From positions 1 to 15,818 of the forward strand of contig CAYRIF010000055.1 in NCBI GenBank assembly GCA_964424205.1: DNA of 15,818 nt, given 5' to 3'. The notes beneath the pieces were generated by a model. That model was not told where the DNA came from. It did no database searches and saw only the letters and a program-made list of their open reading frames with translations. This DNA is from CAYRIF01 sp964424205. Lineage in GTDB: Bacteria; Bacteroidota; Bacteroidia; Cytophagales; Cyclobacteriaceae. Position numbers and translations under genes: made by a program. This document shows positions 1-6,767 of the stretch, piece by piece (position 1 is the stretch's first letter; every line of letters starts with the position of its first letter).

Positions 1-49
1 AACTACAATTAATTACTTGATAATCAACATATTAGCGTTTTTCAGCAGA

Positions 50-74
50 CCCTATGTATGGCTTTATACGAAGG
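50..74. repeat. Imperfect hairpin at left edge, downstream of the endonuclease gene
   Basis: The arms CCTatGTAT and ATACgaAGG pair around the loop GGCTTT, with a 2x2 internal mismatch. The element lies 4 bases beyond the endonuclease stop codon. Read on the minus strand there is no T-run after it, so it is a poor intrinsic terminator. It could be a boundary or recombination element of the restriction-modification cassette, or an RNA 3' end structure. The pairing is seen in the sequence; the role is inference. Confidence 0.35.
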
Positions 75-77
75 CAT

Positions 78-1157
78 CTATTTTATAAACCTAATTTGGA
101 GATTTAGTTTAAAATACAACTCTACGTTTTCAGAATAAACTTTTCCAAATTCGTGTCTTGAAGAGCTTGCTGTATCAAGTTTGGTATTACCAATTAAATA
201 GTCTTCAAATTCATTCCTATTGTAAATATGGTAACACAAAACATCTCCATTCTCTTTTACAATTAAATAGCCACCTGTAGCATCATATTTTCCTGTCCAA
301 ACTTTTGAAGGCATCATTCCAAGTGCTACGTCTGTTAAAAATCTTTTTATTTTGTATTCGTAAAATTTATGTTCATTTTCAATATCAAAGTTCAACGGAT
401 TTAATTTTGCCGTTTTAGTAATCAAATCTGTTAAATGGGAAAATTCACTTGAATAAAAATCAAAAATGATTTGAGATAAAATTTCAGGAAGTAAACTGTC
501 CATTAAAACAAGATTATTTGAAAATATTTGTCTTTCGGTTTTTACAAATTTAAATTCTCCACCTGCATTTTGGATTTGAACAATCCTATCCATTATTTTA
601 CTTCTTGTATCAATTGAATTGATTTGTTCAATATCACTTTTTGTCAAATTTGCTCCAACAATTTGATAAACAAAATTTGTTGTTTTTCCTGCATTTAGTA
701 GAGTAGAAGGACTTCCTAGTTGTGATTTTATGCTAAAACCTAAAGTCGGTTGTTGGTTTGTTCTTTGGTCGTGAACCACAATTGTAATGTCCGTTTTTGC
801 AGTTGAACTCGCTTTTAAAGAAAGGCAATTAATGGATTGCATAAATGCCTCAATTTCGGGAACTGAAAATGTTCTCGATTTATTCTTTTTAATTTTTTCA
901 AGTAAGACTTTTGCCTTTTCTTTAAACACAGAAATAGCAATTTTTAAAACCTCTTCCCCTCCCGAAATAAGAATTATTTCATCTTGAATAGAGTATTCAA
1001 AATCTCCGTTTGTTTCTGTTCTTAAAATACGTAAAATCGGATATATTAAGCCTTCTAATTTCTCAATATCTTTATTTCCAAGAAATAATTCTTTGTCTCC
1101 TAATAATTTGAACAGTGCGTATATTTCGCTCCACTCTCCTTTATTTCCTGTAATCAT
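78..1157 (-). CDS. HpaII-family type II restriction endonuclease
   Basis: This 359-residue protein is predicted to cleave unmethylated CCGG as the restriction half of a type II system. The N-terminus (MITGNKGEWSEIYALFKLL) matches what I recall of the R.HpaII family start, and the length is close to that enzyme's (about 358). A PD-(D/E)xK-like arrangement is plausible: Asp123 in a TDITIVV strand, then GFSIK with Ser142 and Lys144, serine standing where an acidic residue is usual. That catalytic assignment is inference. The ATG overlaps the methyltransferase TGA as ATGA, so translation is probably coupled and the methyltransferase is made first. No separate controller gene is present. Base composition is more AT-rich than in the metabolic genes to the right, which suggests transfer. 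The frame is open throughout, with no sign of decay. The specificity is by family and has not been shown here. Confidence 0.88.
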   Translation of the reverse strand: MITGNKGEWSEIYALFKLLGDKELFLGNKDIEKLEGLIYPILRILRTETNGDFEYSIQDEIILISGGEEVLKIAISVFKEKAKVLLEKIKKNKSRTFSVPEIEAFMQSINCLSLKASSTAKTDITIVVHDQRTNQQPTLGFSIKSQLGSPSTLLNAGKTTNFVYQIVGANLTKSDIEQINSIDTRSKIMDRIVQIQNAGGEFKFVKTERQIFSNNLVLMDSLLPEILSQIIFDFYSSEFSHLTDLITKTAKLNPLNFDIENEHKFYEYKIKRFLTDVALGMMPSKVWTGKYDATGGYLIVKENGDVLCYHIYNRNEFEDYLIGNTKLDTASSSRHEFGKVYSENVELYFKLNLQIRFIK

Positions 1158-2482
1158 AAAGAATTAAGTTTTTCTATTATTTTATTTGCCGTAGCTTGAA
1201 TTGCTGGAACAGCAACTGAATTTCCAAATTGCTTATATGCTTGAGCATCTGAAACAACAATTTTAAATTTTTCTGGAAATCCTTGAAGTCTTGCCCACTC
1301 TCTTGGTGTCATTTTTCTAATTCCTTCCCGGTTTACTTCACCTGTTATGTGAGTAATAGGAACAAAAGTTGTTAGCTTATCATCAAGCACTAAGTTTCTT
1401 TCTCTTCCCATTCCACCACAAACAACAGCATTTGCAGTTCCATTATTTGGGATAATTTCATAACCAAATCCATTTCCTTTGCTTGCGTGTCGTGCTTTGT
1501 GTTTTCTAAGTGTATCAACATATGTAGTCGAGAGAAAGTACTTAACCGAAACTTCCTCTTTTTCCAATATATCATTGAGGGTAACATTTTTATTAGTCCC
1601 TTTTGGGTATTCAAATTCATTAATTCCTAAATCCTTTCTGAATCCCACAATAAATATTCTTTCTCTATTTTGTGGTACGCCATATTCTTTAGCGTTAATT
1701 ATTTGTGGTTCGGGAACGAAATAGCCTAAATCTTCCCTCAATGTATTCAGAATAGTTTTTAGCGTTTTTCCTTTGTCGTGATTTCTTAGTCCTTTTACAT
1801 TTTCTAAGAAAAATGCTTTGGGTTGTTTCTTTTTAATGATTTCTGCAACGTCAAAAAACAATGTTCCTCTGGTGTCTTCAAACCCACCTCTTTTTCCTGC
1901 GATTGAAAAAGATTGACAAGGGAATCCTGCACATAAAACATCAAAGTTATCAGGGATATAACTTTTAGTTTCAGATTTTGTAATGTCTCCAAAAGGTACT
2001 TCGCCAAAGTTGGCTTGATAAGTCATTTTAGAGTATTTATCCCACTCACTTGTAAATACACACTTTCCTCCGATATTTTGAAATGCAAGTCTAAAACCTC
2101 CGATACCAGCGAAAAGGTCAATGAATTTAAACGTTTGCTTTTTTGGAGCAGGAAAAGGAACTGTGTTTTTAAAGTCAAAAAGAAGATATTGCAAAGCTTC
2201 TTCCGCAACTAAATTCGTAATGCTCTCTTCGGGATACTTATAATTTAAAATCTCTTTTACATATCCTACAGCATCTTTTTTAAAGAATTGAGAAACTCCA
2301 TTTTTATGGTTGTGCAAGTAATGTGTAAATGAAGCTTTTTTTTCATTTTGATATTCAACAATCCTTACCTTGAAAGATTTTTCCTCAAAATCCTCTATTG
2401 TTATTTTCTCTTTTAGTTTCATTTCCATCAACTCTATGTATGAATTGCAAGATAAGAAGTCTTGCTTAATTTTTAATTCCAA
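1154..2482 (-). CDS. DNA cytosine-C5 methyltransferase with N-terminal extension (M.HpaII-like partner)
   Basis: It transfers a methyl group from S-adenosylmethionine to C5 of cytosine in the cognate site, protecting host DNA. All key C5-methyltransferase motifs are present: motif I FIDLFAGIGGF (residues 120-130), motif IV GFPCQS with catalytic Cys189, motif VI ENV (227-229), motif VIII QNRER (271-275), a target-recognition region of about 110 residues, motif IX REWARLQGFP (394-403) and motif X GNSVAVP (420-426). Before motif I lie about 115 extra residues that resemble no domain I recognise; related enzymes usually start near motif I. The longest frame begins with TTG at 2482. An ATG in frame at 2428 (residue 19) is a good alternative, because the TTG overlaps a TAATTTG string resembling a Bacteroidota -7 box. 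The endonuclease gene follows with a 4-base overlap. Confidence 0.93.
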   Translation of the reverse strand: MELKIKQDFLSCNSYIELMEMKLKEKITIEDFEEKSFKVRIVEYQNEKKASFTHYLHNHKNGVSQFFKKDAVGYVKEILNYKYPEESITNLVAEEALQYLLFDFKNTVPFPAPKKQTFKFIDLFAGIGGFRLAFQNIGGKCVFTSEWDKYSKMTYQANFGEVPFGDITKSETKSYIPDNFDVLCAGFPCQSFSIAGKRGGFEDTRGTLFFDVAEIIKKKQPKAFFLENVKGLRNHDKGKTLKTILNTLREDLGYFVPEPQIINAKEYGVPQNRERIFIVGFRKDLGINEFEYPKGTNKNVTLNDILEKEEVSVKYFLSTTYVDTLRKHKARHASKGNGFGYEIIPNNGTANAVVCGGMGRERNLVLDDKLTTFVPITHITGEVNREGIRKMTPREWARLQGFPEKFKIVVSDAQAYKQFGNSVAVPAIQATANKIIEKLNSL

Positions 2483-2497
2483 ATTACAGATAAGTTA

Positions 2498-2599
2498 TCA
2501 ATCAATTTCAACAACAATTTCATTCGGGTTGGCTAAAAAAATAGCTCTTTTGGTTTTTTTAACGTAGGCTTTAAGATTCCTTCCAAGGAATACACTGCT
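2498..2599 (-). pseudogene. Possible 3' remnant of an unidentified gene upstream of the methyltransferase
   Basis: On the minus strand a 33-codon open stretch runs from just after an in-frame TAA (2600-2602) to TGA at 2498. It has no ATG. The residues look protein-like, with a basic stretch NLKAYVKKTKRAIFLAN followed by PNEIVVEID at the end. It ends 15 bases before the TTG of the methyltransferase and runs in the same direction. It could be the tail of a gene cut off when the cassette was inserted or rearranged, or chance. The plus strand of the same stretch can also be read (GFKIPSKEYTALRGRLFRK then stop), which lowers confidence in either reading. Confidence 0.25.
2576..2591. promoter_or_regulatory. 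16-bp palindrome between divergent methyltransferase and lipoprotein genes
   Basis: ATTCCTT and AAGGAAT are perfect inverted copies separated by CC. The site lies about 95 bases upstream of the methyltransferase start and 135 bases upstream of the lipoprotein start on the other strand. It could be an operator for either gene. There is no T-run, so it is not a typical terminator. The function is inference. Confidence 0.3.
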
Positions 2600-2652
2600 T
2601 TAAGAGGAAGACTTTTTAGAAAATAAATACTATCATACTTTCTTTAACCTTC

Positions 2653-2669
2653 CGTGACCCTTTCGTGAC
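2653..2669 (+). promoter_or_regulatory. CGTGAC direct repeats upstream of the lipoprotein gene
   Basis: CGTGAC occurs at 2653-2658 and 2664-2669, 11 bases apart start to start, about one helical turn. It sits 58 to 74 bases upstream of the lipoprotein ATG. Just downstream, CACTTTTG (2680-2687) is one base from the Bacteroidota -7 consensus TAnnTTTG. Position and phasing fit an activator or sigma-factor site, but this is only a pattern. Confidence 0.3.
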
Positions 2670-2726
2670 ATTCACTGAGCACTTTTGAATTAATAATAAA
2701 AAATGTTAAACCTTAATTTAAAAATT

Positions 2727-3605
2727 ATGAAAAAATTACTTTTGGTGCTGGTTGTTTTGAGTACCGTTCTTGCAAGTTGTAAAGACGATGACACCAAAGA
2801 GTCTACAACCTCTAATCTAAATTTAAACCTCACAGGTCTGGCTGACCTCGGCAGTGACTATGTATATGAAGGCTGGCTGCTCGTCGGTGGCACACCAAAA
2901 ACCACTGGCACATTTACGGTAGATAGCAATGGTAGCTTATCTAAATCAGATTTTTCAATTGACAAAAGCGACCTGAGCACCGCTACAAAGTTTATCTTAA
3001 CCATAGAACCTGCCACTGACAGTGATCCAGCACCTAGCGCTGTTCATATTTTGGCTGGAGATTTTAATGGCAGTAGTGCCGCTGTTTCAGTAGGGAACAT
3101 GGCTGCACTGGGGAATGACTTCACCTCTTCGACAGGTAAGTATATTCTCGCTACACCTACTAATGGTGCAGATACTGATGAAAATAGTGGTGTGTGGTGG
3201 TTAGACCCTGCTGCCGGACCAGGCGTAGGGCTTGACTTACCTACGTTACCTGCAGGTTGGAAATACGAAGGGTGGGCTGTCATTGGTGGTACACCGGTCA
3301 CTACTGGAAAATTTTTAGCAGTGGATGCAGCAGATGAGACAGCACCTTTCAGTGCTATAATGTCTGGTCCTCCATTTCCTGGCGAAGATTTCTTACTCCA
3401 TGCACCAAGTGGTGTTACATTTCCAACAGATTTGTCAGGTGCAACCATTGTTGTCTCTATAGAACCAGATCCAGACAATGCACCAGGACCATTTCTATTG
3501 AAGCCATTAGTTGGCATGGTGCCAGCAGGTGCCGCTGATCATACTGCCTACGATATGAACAATAATGCATCAAATACCAATCCAAGCGGAACAGTAAAAA
3601 GATAA
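2727..3605 (+). CDS. Lipoprotein with two tandem RskA-C-like (anti-sigma-K periplasmic) domains
   Basis: This 292-residue secreted lipoprotein has signal peptide MKKLLLVLVVLSTVLAS and lipobox Cys18, followed by KDDD. A Lys followed by acidic residues after the cysteine matches the reported Bacteroidota surface-export signal, so display on the cell surface is likely. The mature part holds two related units, at about residues 46-112 and 179-262. Each has YEGW, then GGTP, TTG and F, and ends in an IEP motif followed by a proline-rich turn. This pattern resembles the C-terminal domain of RskA anti-sigma factors (WLV, GGxPVxxGxF, VTxEPxGGSPxP). There is no zinc-type sigma-binding domain and no membrane helix, so a classical anti-sigma role is unlikely. 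An upstream in-frame ATG at 2703 exists, but the 2727 start gives a standard signal peptide. The gene stands alone on the plus strand. Confidence 0.8.
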   Translation: MKKLLLVLVVLSTVLASCKDDDTKESTTSNLNLNLTGLADLGSDYVYEGWLLVGGTPKTTGTFTVDSNGSLSKSDFSIDKSDLSTATKFILTIEPATDSDPAPSAVHILAGDFNGSSAAVSVGNMAALGNDFTSSTGKYILATPTNGADTDENSGVWWLDPAAGPGVGLDLPTLPAGWKYEGWAVIGGTPVTTGKFLAVDAADETAPFSAIMSGPPFPGEDFLLHAPSGVTFPTDLSGATIVVSIEPDPDNAPGPFLLKPLVGMVPAGAADHTAYDMNNNASNTNPSGTVKR

Positions 3606-3631
3606 GGTTAGTTTTTTTATTGTATTTGATT

Positions 3632-3656
3632 AATAAGGGGCATTTTACCCCTTATT
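3632..3656 (+). terminator. Rho-independent terminator of the lipoprotein gene
   Basis: AATAAGGGG pairs perfectly with CCCCTTATT (9 bp) around the loop CATTTTA, and a run of T follows on the plus strand (3655-3660). It starts 26 bases after the lipoprotein stop codon. Confidence 0.9.
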
Positions 3657-3676
3657 TTTTACTTATTTTCCCTCGA

Positions 3677-3755
3677 TCTGTATCCTCACCATAGTCGCTA
3701 ACTTAGTGAAATTTAAAGGTGTTTTTTCTCATTTCTCTGTGGTCTGTATCCTCAC
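3677..3755. repeat. Pair of 13-base direct repeats in non-coding DNA
   Basis: TCTGTATCCTCAC occurs at 3677-3689 and again at 3743-3755, 66 bases apart. The second copy is also the inner part of a potential hairpin in which TCTGTG pairs with CACAGA. I see no open frame here. The 388 bases between 3606 and 3993 contain only the terminator, these repeats and the hairpin cluster described separately. Confidence 0.6.
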
Positions 3756-3903
3756 AGAACACTTCTTAATGTCCACTTTCATTTATCTCTCTTGATAAAA
3801 CCAGCCCCAACGAAGCCAAAACAGCAAAGTAGAGCGTTGCCTGTTTTTAGAAAGGTGATAAATGTTCTATTTTATAGATGTTATGGTAAGTAAATAGGCT
3901 AAC

Positions 3904-3980
3904 GCCCTTTCAGGGCTTATTCGTAGAAATTTTCATAAGTAGGGCGATGCCCTACTTTAAAGATTGAGCCCTTTCAGGGC
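3904..3980. repeat. REP-like cluster of three short hairpins
   Basis: Two identical 13-base hairpins, GCCCT-TTC-AGGGC, lie at 3904-3916 and 3968-3980. Midway between them (3937-3957) is a 9-bp perfect stem, AAGTAGGGC paired with GCCCTACTT around the loop GAT. The order outer-inner-outer with GGGC-rich stems matches, from memory, an intergenic element common in Bacteroidota genomes and akin to REP/BIME elements mobilised by IS200-like (RAYT) transposases. No transposase gene is present. The right-hand hairpin ends 13 bases from the stop codon of the minus-strand TolB-like gene, so it may also protect or end that transcript. Confidence 0.7.
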
Positions 3981-3993
3981 GCTTTGCTGTTAT

Positions 3994-4926
3994 TCACAAA
4001 TTAAGTAATACCAATTTTGTACCCGAAGACACATCTGGATCACCATCGGTCGATTCAAAAATAAGTTTTTTACCATCTGGTGAAATAGAAGGAGCACCAT
4101 CATAGCCATTATAATTCGTTAATCTCTTTGGGTTACTTCCAGCGATATCGATTCGATAAATATTGGCGATCTCTACTTCAAAATCAGTACTAAAAACAAT
4201 GAATTGCCCATCATTTGAAAATGAAGCATCAGTACAACTTCCCAAATTAGCCGTAACCTGTTGTCTGTTTGTTCCGTCTACGTTCATAATCCATATATTC
4301 CATACTTCACCTACTGCCCGCTGATACAGTATTTTATTGTCACTTGGTGACCAGTTTGGTTGTCTGCAATCATCCCCTTGTGCTGTAAGCGCTATGTATT
4401 CCGAACTGCCATCAATTTTGTATTTCATAATAATCCCATCTGTCTCCACATCCAAAACATGCGACTCAAAAACAGTCCATTCACCATTCGGGCTCAATGT
4501 AGGTTCATAAGCCACATGGTTTGGACGACCTGTAATTTGAACTTCATCACCTGAGGAACCTCCCTCGGTAATTAAATATACCTCATCATGCGGATCTCTA
4601 CTGGAAGAAAACACAATCTTACCATTATTCCATGCAGCACCAGGAAGATTCACATTTCCACTGCCCTCTGAAACAAGCAAGGTTAATTTCTCCGTACCAA
4701 GATTAAACTTATATAATTCAGCAGGCGCTTTATTATACCCATTAATAAAGCGAGTAAAAACAATTGATTGTCCATCTGGTGAAAAGGCCGCATTTTGCAG
4801 ACTCCCAGTTAATGGGATGTTTAGCGTAACACCATTATCCTTTCTTTTCTCTATGGTTCTAGGTGTATCATCTTCTCCATTACAAGAAAACAAGTACAGG
4901 ACTAAAAAAAATATACTATTCTTCAT
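3994..4926 (-). CDS. TolB-like beta-propeller lipoprotein (PD40/WD40-like repeats)
   Basis: This 310-residue predicted lipoprotein has a short hydrophobic leader ending YLFSC, with lipidated Cys15 followed by NGEDD. Six PD40-type blade motifs can be read: FSPDGQSIVFT (48-58), WNNGKIVFS (99-107), LSPNGEWTVFE (144-154), WSPSDNKILYQ (192-202), FSNDGQFIVFS (236-246) and ISPDGKKLIFE (281-291). This gives a six-bladed propeller like the C-terminal domain of TolB, but without TolB's N-terminal domain, so it is not the Tol-Pal component. Such proteins usually bind partners or sugars and no catalytic residues stand out. It starts 17 bases after the symporter gene and is probably the last gene of the amino sugar cluster. 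It could be a periplasmic or outer-membrane accessory for sugar capture; that role is inferred from position. Confidence 0.8.
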   Translation of the reverse strand: MKNSIFFLVLYLFSCNGEDDTPRTIEKRKDNGVTLNIPLTGSLQNAAFSPDGQSIVFTRFINGYNKAPAELYKFNLGTEKLTLLVSEGSGNVNLPGAAWNNGKIVFSSSRDPHDEVYLITEGGSSGDEVQITGRPNHVAYEPTLSPNGEWTVFESHVLDVETDGIIMKYKIDGSSEYIALTAQGDDCRQPNWSPSDNKILYQRAVGEVWNIWIMNVDGTNRQQVTANLGSCTDASFSNDGQFIVFSTDFEVEIANIYRIDIAGSNPKRLTNYNGYDGAPSISPDGKKLIFESTDGDPDVSSGTKLVLLNL

Positions 4927-4943
4927 TACAAATTGATAAAAAG

Positions 4944-6758
4944 TTACAAAATAGTAGCGCTAATCTTTTTCCAAATTTTAACAAGAAAAAAAGTAGACAC
5001 TATGATTAGTCCGGTCAAGATTAAAGCCTTATTATACTCGCCATAAATATAATAACCAGTAGCAAACATACAGCTGTATATTAACACACAACCTAGCAAC
5101 ATGGCTATAATTCCAGAAGGAACACTCCATCCCTCCTTTTCGTCCACAATATCCACGCCAGCTGCTTTTGCTTTATTAACAATTTTATTCCAGCCTGGAC
5201 CACCAGGCTGTGTTTTTTTATAAAAATTACGTAATACCTCGTCACTTTCTGGTGCTGTCATGAAAGTTGAAATAATCCATACAAAACTTGTCACTGCCAC
5301 AACAATTAAATATTTAGCCCAACCAGATAATATACCATCTGTGACATCAAACAAATAAGAATCCACCGAAGTAATTTTCAAAACCACGGATACAATGCCT
5401 GAGGCAAACATCGCCGTTATTTCACTCCATGCATTGATTCGCCACCAAAACCATCGCAGGATAAATATCAAACCTGTGCCTGCTCCAAACATCACTAACC
5501 AATCAAATAGTTGCAGGGCATTCTGCAAAAACAATGCTAACAGCGCACTCAGTACCATCAGCACAACGGTAGAGATTCTACCCACTGCCACTAATCTTTT
5601 TTCCGATGCATTCGGGTTAATTTGTTGCTTATAAAAATCATAAACTATATAGGAAGACCCCCAATTCAGTTGCGTAGAAATAGTAGACATATACGCCGCC
5701 ACCAATGATGCCAATACCAAGCCTAATAAACCGCTTGGTAGTTTAGTAAGCATCGCTGAGTAAGCGAGGTCATGTCCTAGTTTATCATCTGCAATGTTAG
5801 GAAAAGCGTCATGAATACTCGCCAAATCAGGAAATACGACCAGCGATGCCAGTGCCACCAAAATCCATGGCCAAGGACGCAATGCATAGTGCATAATATT
5901 GAAGAAAAAAGTAGCTCCGATCGCATGATTTTCGTCTTTTGCCGCTAACATACGCTGTGCAATATATCCACCACCCCCTGGTTCGGCACCAGGATACCAC
6001 GAGCTCCACCATTGTACCGCCAACGGTATAATTAATAAAGTAATCAATGCCTCTCGATTATTAAAATCAGGTAAAATTGATAACTTACCAGCCAGATTCT
6101 TATGGGCCATTAAAGCTTCAATACCTCCTACTTCTGGTAAATTTACCAAGTAATACGCTGCGCCAATCGCACCTCCCATGGCAACAAAAAACAATAGAAA
6201 ATCTGTATATACCACTCCTTTAAAACCACCAAGCGCACTAAAAACTACTGTGATTAGTCCTGCGCTTATTACGGTTTGCCAAGGCTCCAGCCCCAACATT
6301 ATTTGACCGATTTTAATAGCGGCTAAGGTTACCGCTGCCATGGTGAATACATTAAAAATAACTCCCAAATAGATGGCCCTGAATTTTCGTAAAAAACTTG
6401 CTGGTGCTCCTCCATACCGCAATTCATAAAACTCTAAATCCGTATTTACATTGGACTTTCTCCATAATTTTGCATACACAAAAACGGTCAGTAGCCCCGT
6501 AATCAAAAATGCCCACCACACCCAGTTACCCGACACGCCATTGGTTCTAACAATGTCAGTTACCAAATTAGGCGTATCCGTAGAGAATGTTGTCGCCACC
6601 ATAGACACGCCCAATAACCACCAAGGCATGGTGCGTCCCGAAAGAAAAAATTCAGAAGAGCTTTTCCCAGATTTTTTTGATACAACAATTCCAATCAGCA
6701 AGGTGATTGTAAAAAAAGTAATGATTATGACATAATCAATCGTGCTTAATACTACCAT
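4944..6758 (-). CDS. Sodium:solute symporter (SSS family), probable amino sugar transporter
   Basis: This 604-residue inner-membrane protein has many hydrophobic segments and the SSS-family N-terminal signature: SSSEFFLSGRTMPWWLLG (about 33-50), then VATTFSTDTPN (54-64). Further conserved stretches are SALGGFKGVVYTDFLLFF and the mid-region MSTISTQLNWGSSYIVYDFY. A longer cytosolic or periplasmic segment, rich in charged residues and PGGPGW, lies at about 500-540 before the last two helices. The length is within the usual range for Bacteroidota members (550-650). The gene starts 9 bases after the nagX-like gene, so the two are surely co-transcribed. The family couples sodium to sugars, amino acids or other solutes. 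The neighbourhood suggests N-acetylglucosamine or a related amino sugar, but the substrate cannot be read from the sequence. Confidence 0.88.
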   Translation of the reverse strand: MVVLSTIDYVIIITFFTITLLIGIVVSKKSGKSSSEFFLSGRTMPWWLLGVSMVATTFSTDTPNLVTDIVRTNGVSGNWVWWAFLITGLLTVFVYAKLWRKSNVNTDLEFYELRYGGAPASFLRKFRAIYLGVIFNVFTMAAVTLAAIKIGQIMLGLEPWQTVISAGLITVVFSALGGFKGVVYTDFLLFFVAMGGAIGAAYYLVNLPEVGGIEALMAHKNLAGKLSILPDFNNREALITLLIIPLAVQWWSSWYPGAEPGGGGYIAQRMLAAKDENHAIGATFFFNIMHYALRPWPWILVALASLVVFPDLASIHDAFPNIADDKLGHDLAYSAMLTKLPSGLLGLVLASLVAAYMSTISTQLNWGSSYIVYDFYKQQINPNASEKRLVAVGRISTVVLMVLSALLALFLQNALQLFDWLVMFGAGTGLIFILRWFWWRINAWSEITAMFASGIVSVVLKITSVDSYLFDVTDGILSGWAKYLIVVAVTSFVWIISTFMTAPESDEVLRNFYKKTQPGGPGWNKIVNKAKAAGVDIVDEKEGWSVPSGIIAMLLGCVLIYSCMFATGYYIYGEYNKALILTGLIIVSTFFLVKIWKKISATIL

Positions 6759-6767
6759 CGTATATTT

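Noticed and set aside
50..74. Intrinsic terminator of the restriction-modification operon
   Set aside because: The stem is interrupted by a 2x2 mismatch and the minus strand continues GTCTGCTG, with no T-run.
3044..3517. 157-codon minus-strand open frame inside the RskA-like lipoprotein
   Set aside because: It overlaps the well-supported plus-strand lipoprotein completely, has low-complexity Pro/Ala/Ser-rich content and no recognisable domain or signal. It is a shadow frame.
2727..3605. Classical anti-sigma factor
   Set aside because: Only the periplasmic-type domain pattern is present. The protein has a lipoprotein signal and lacks a cytoplasmic sigma-binding domain, a membrane helix and a neighbouring sigma factor gene.
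3904..3980. CRISPR array
   Set aside because: The repeated units are 13-base hairpins in only two copies with a third, different stem between them. Spacing and number do not fit repeats and spacers, and no cas gene is near.
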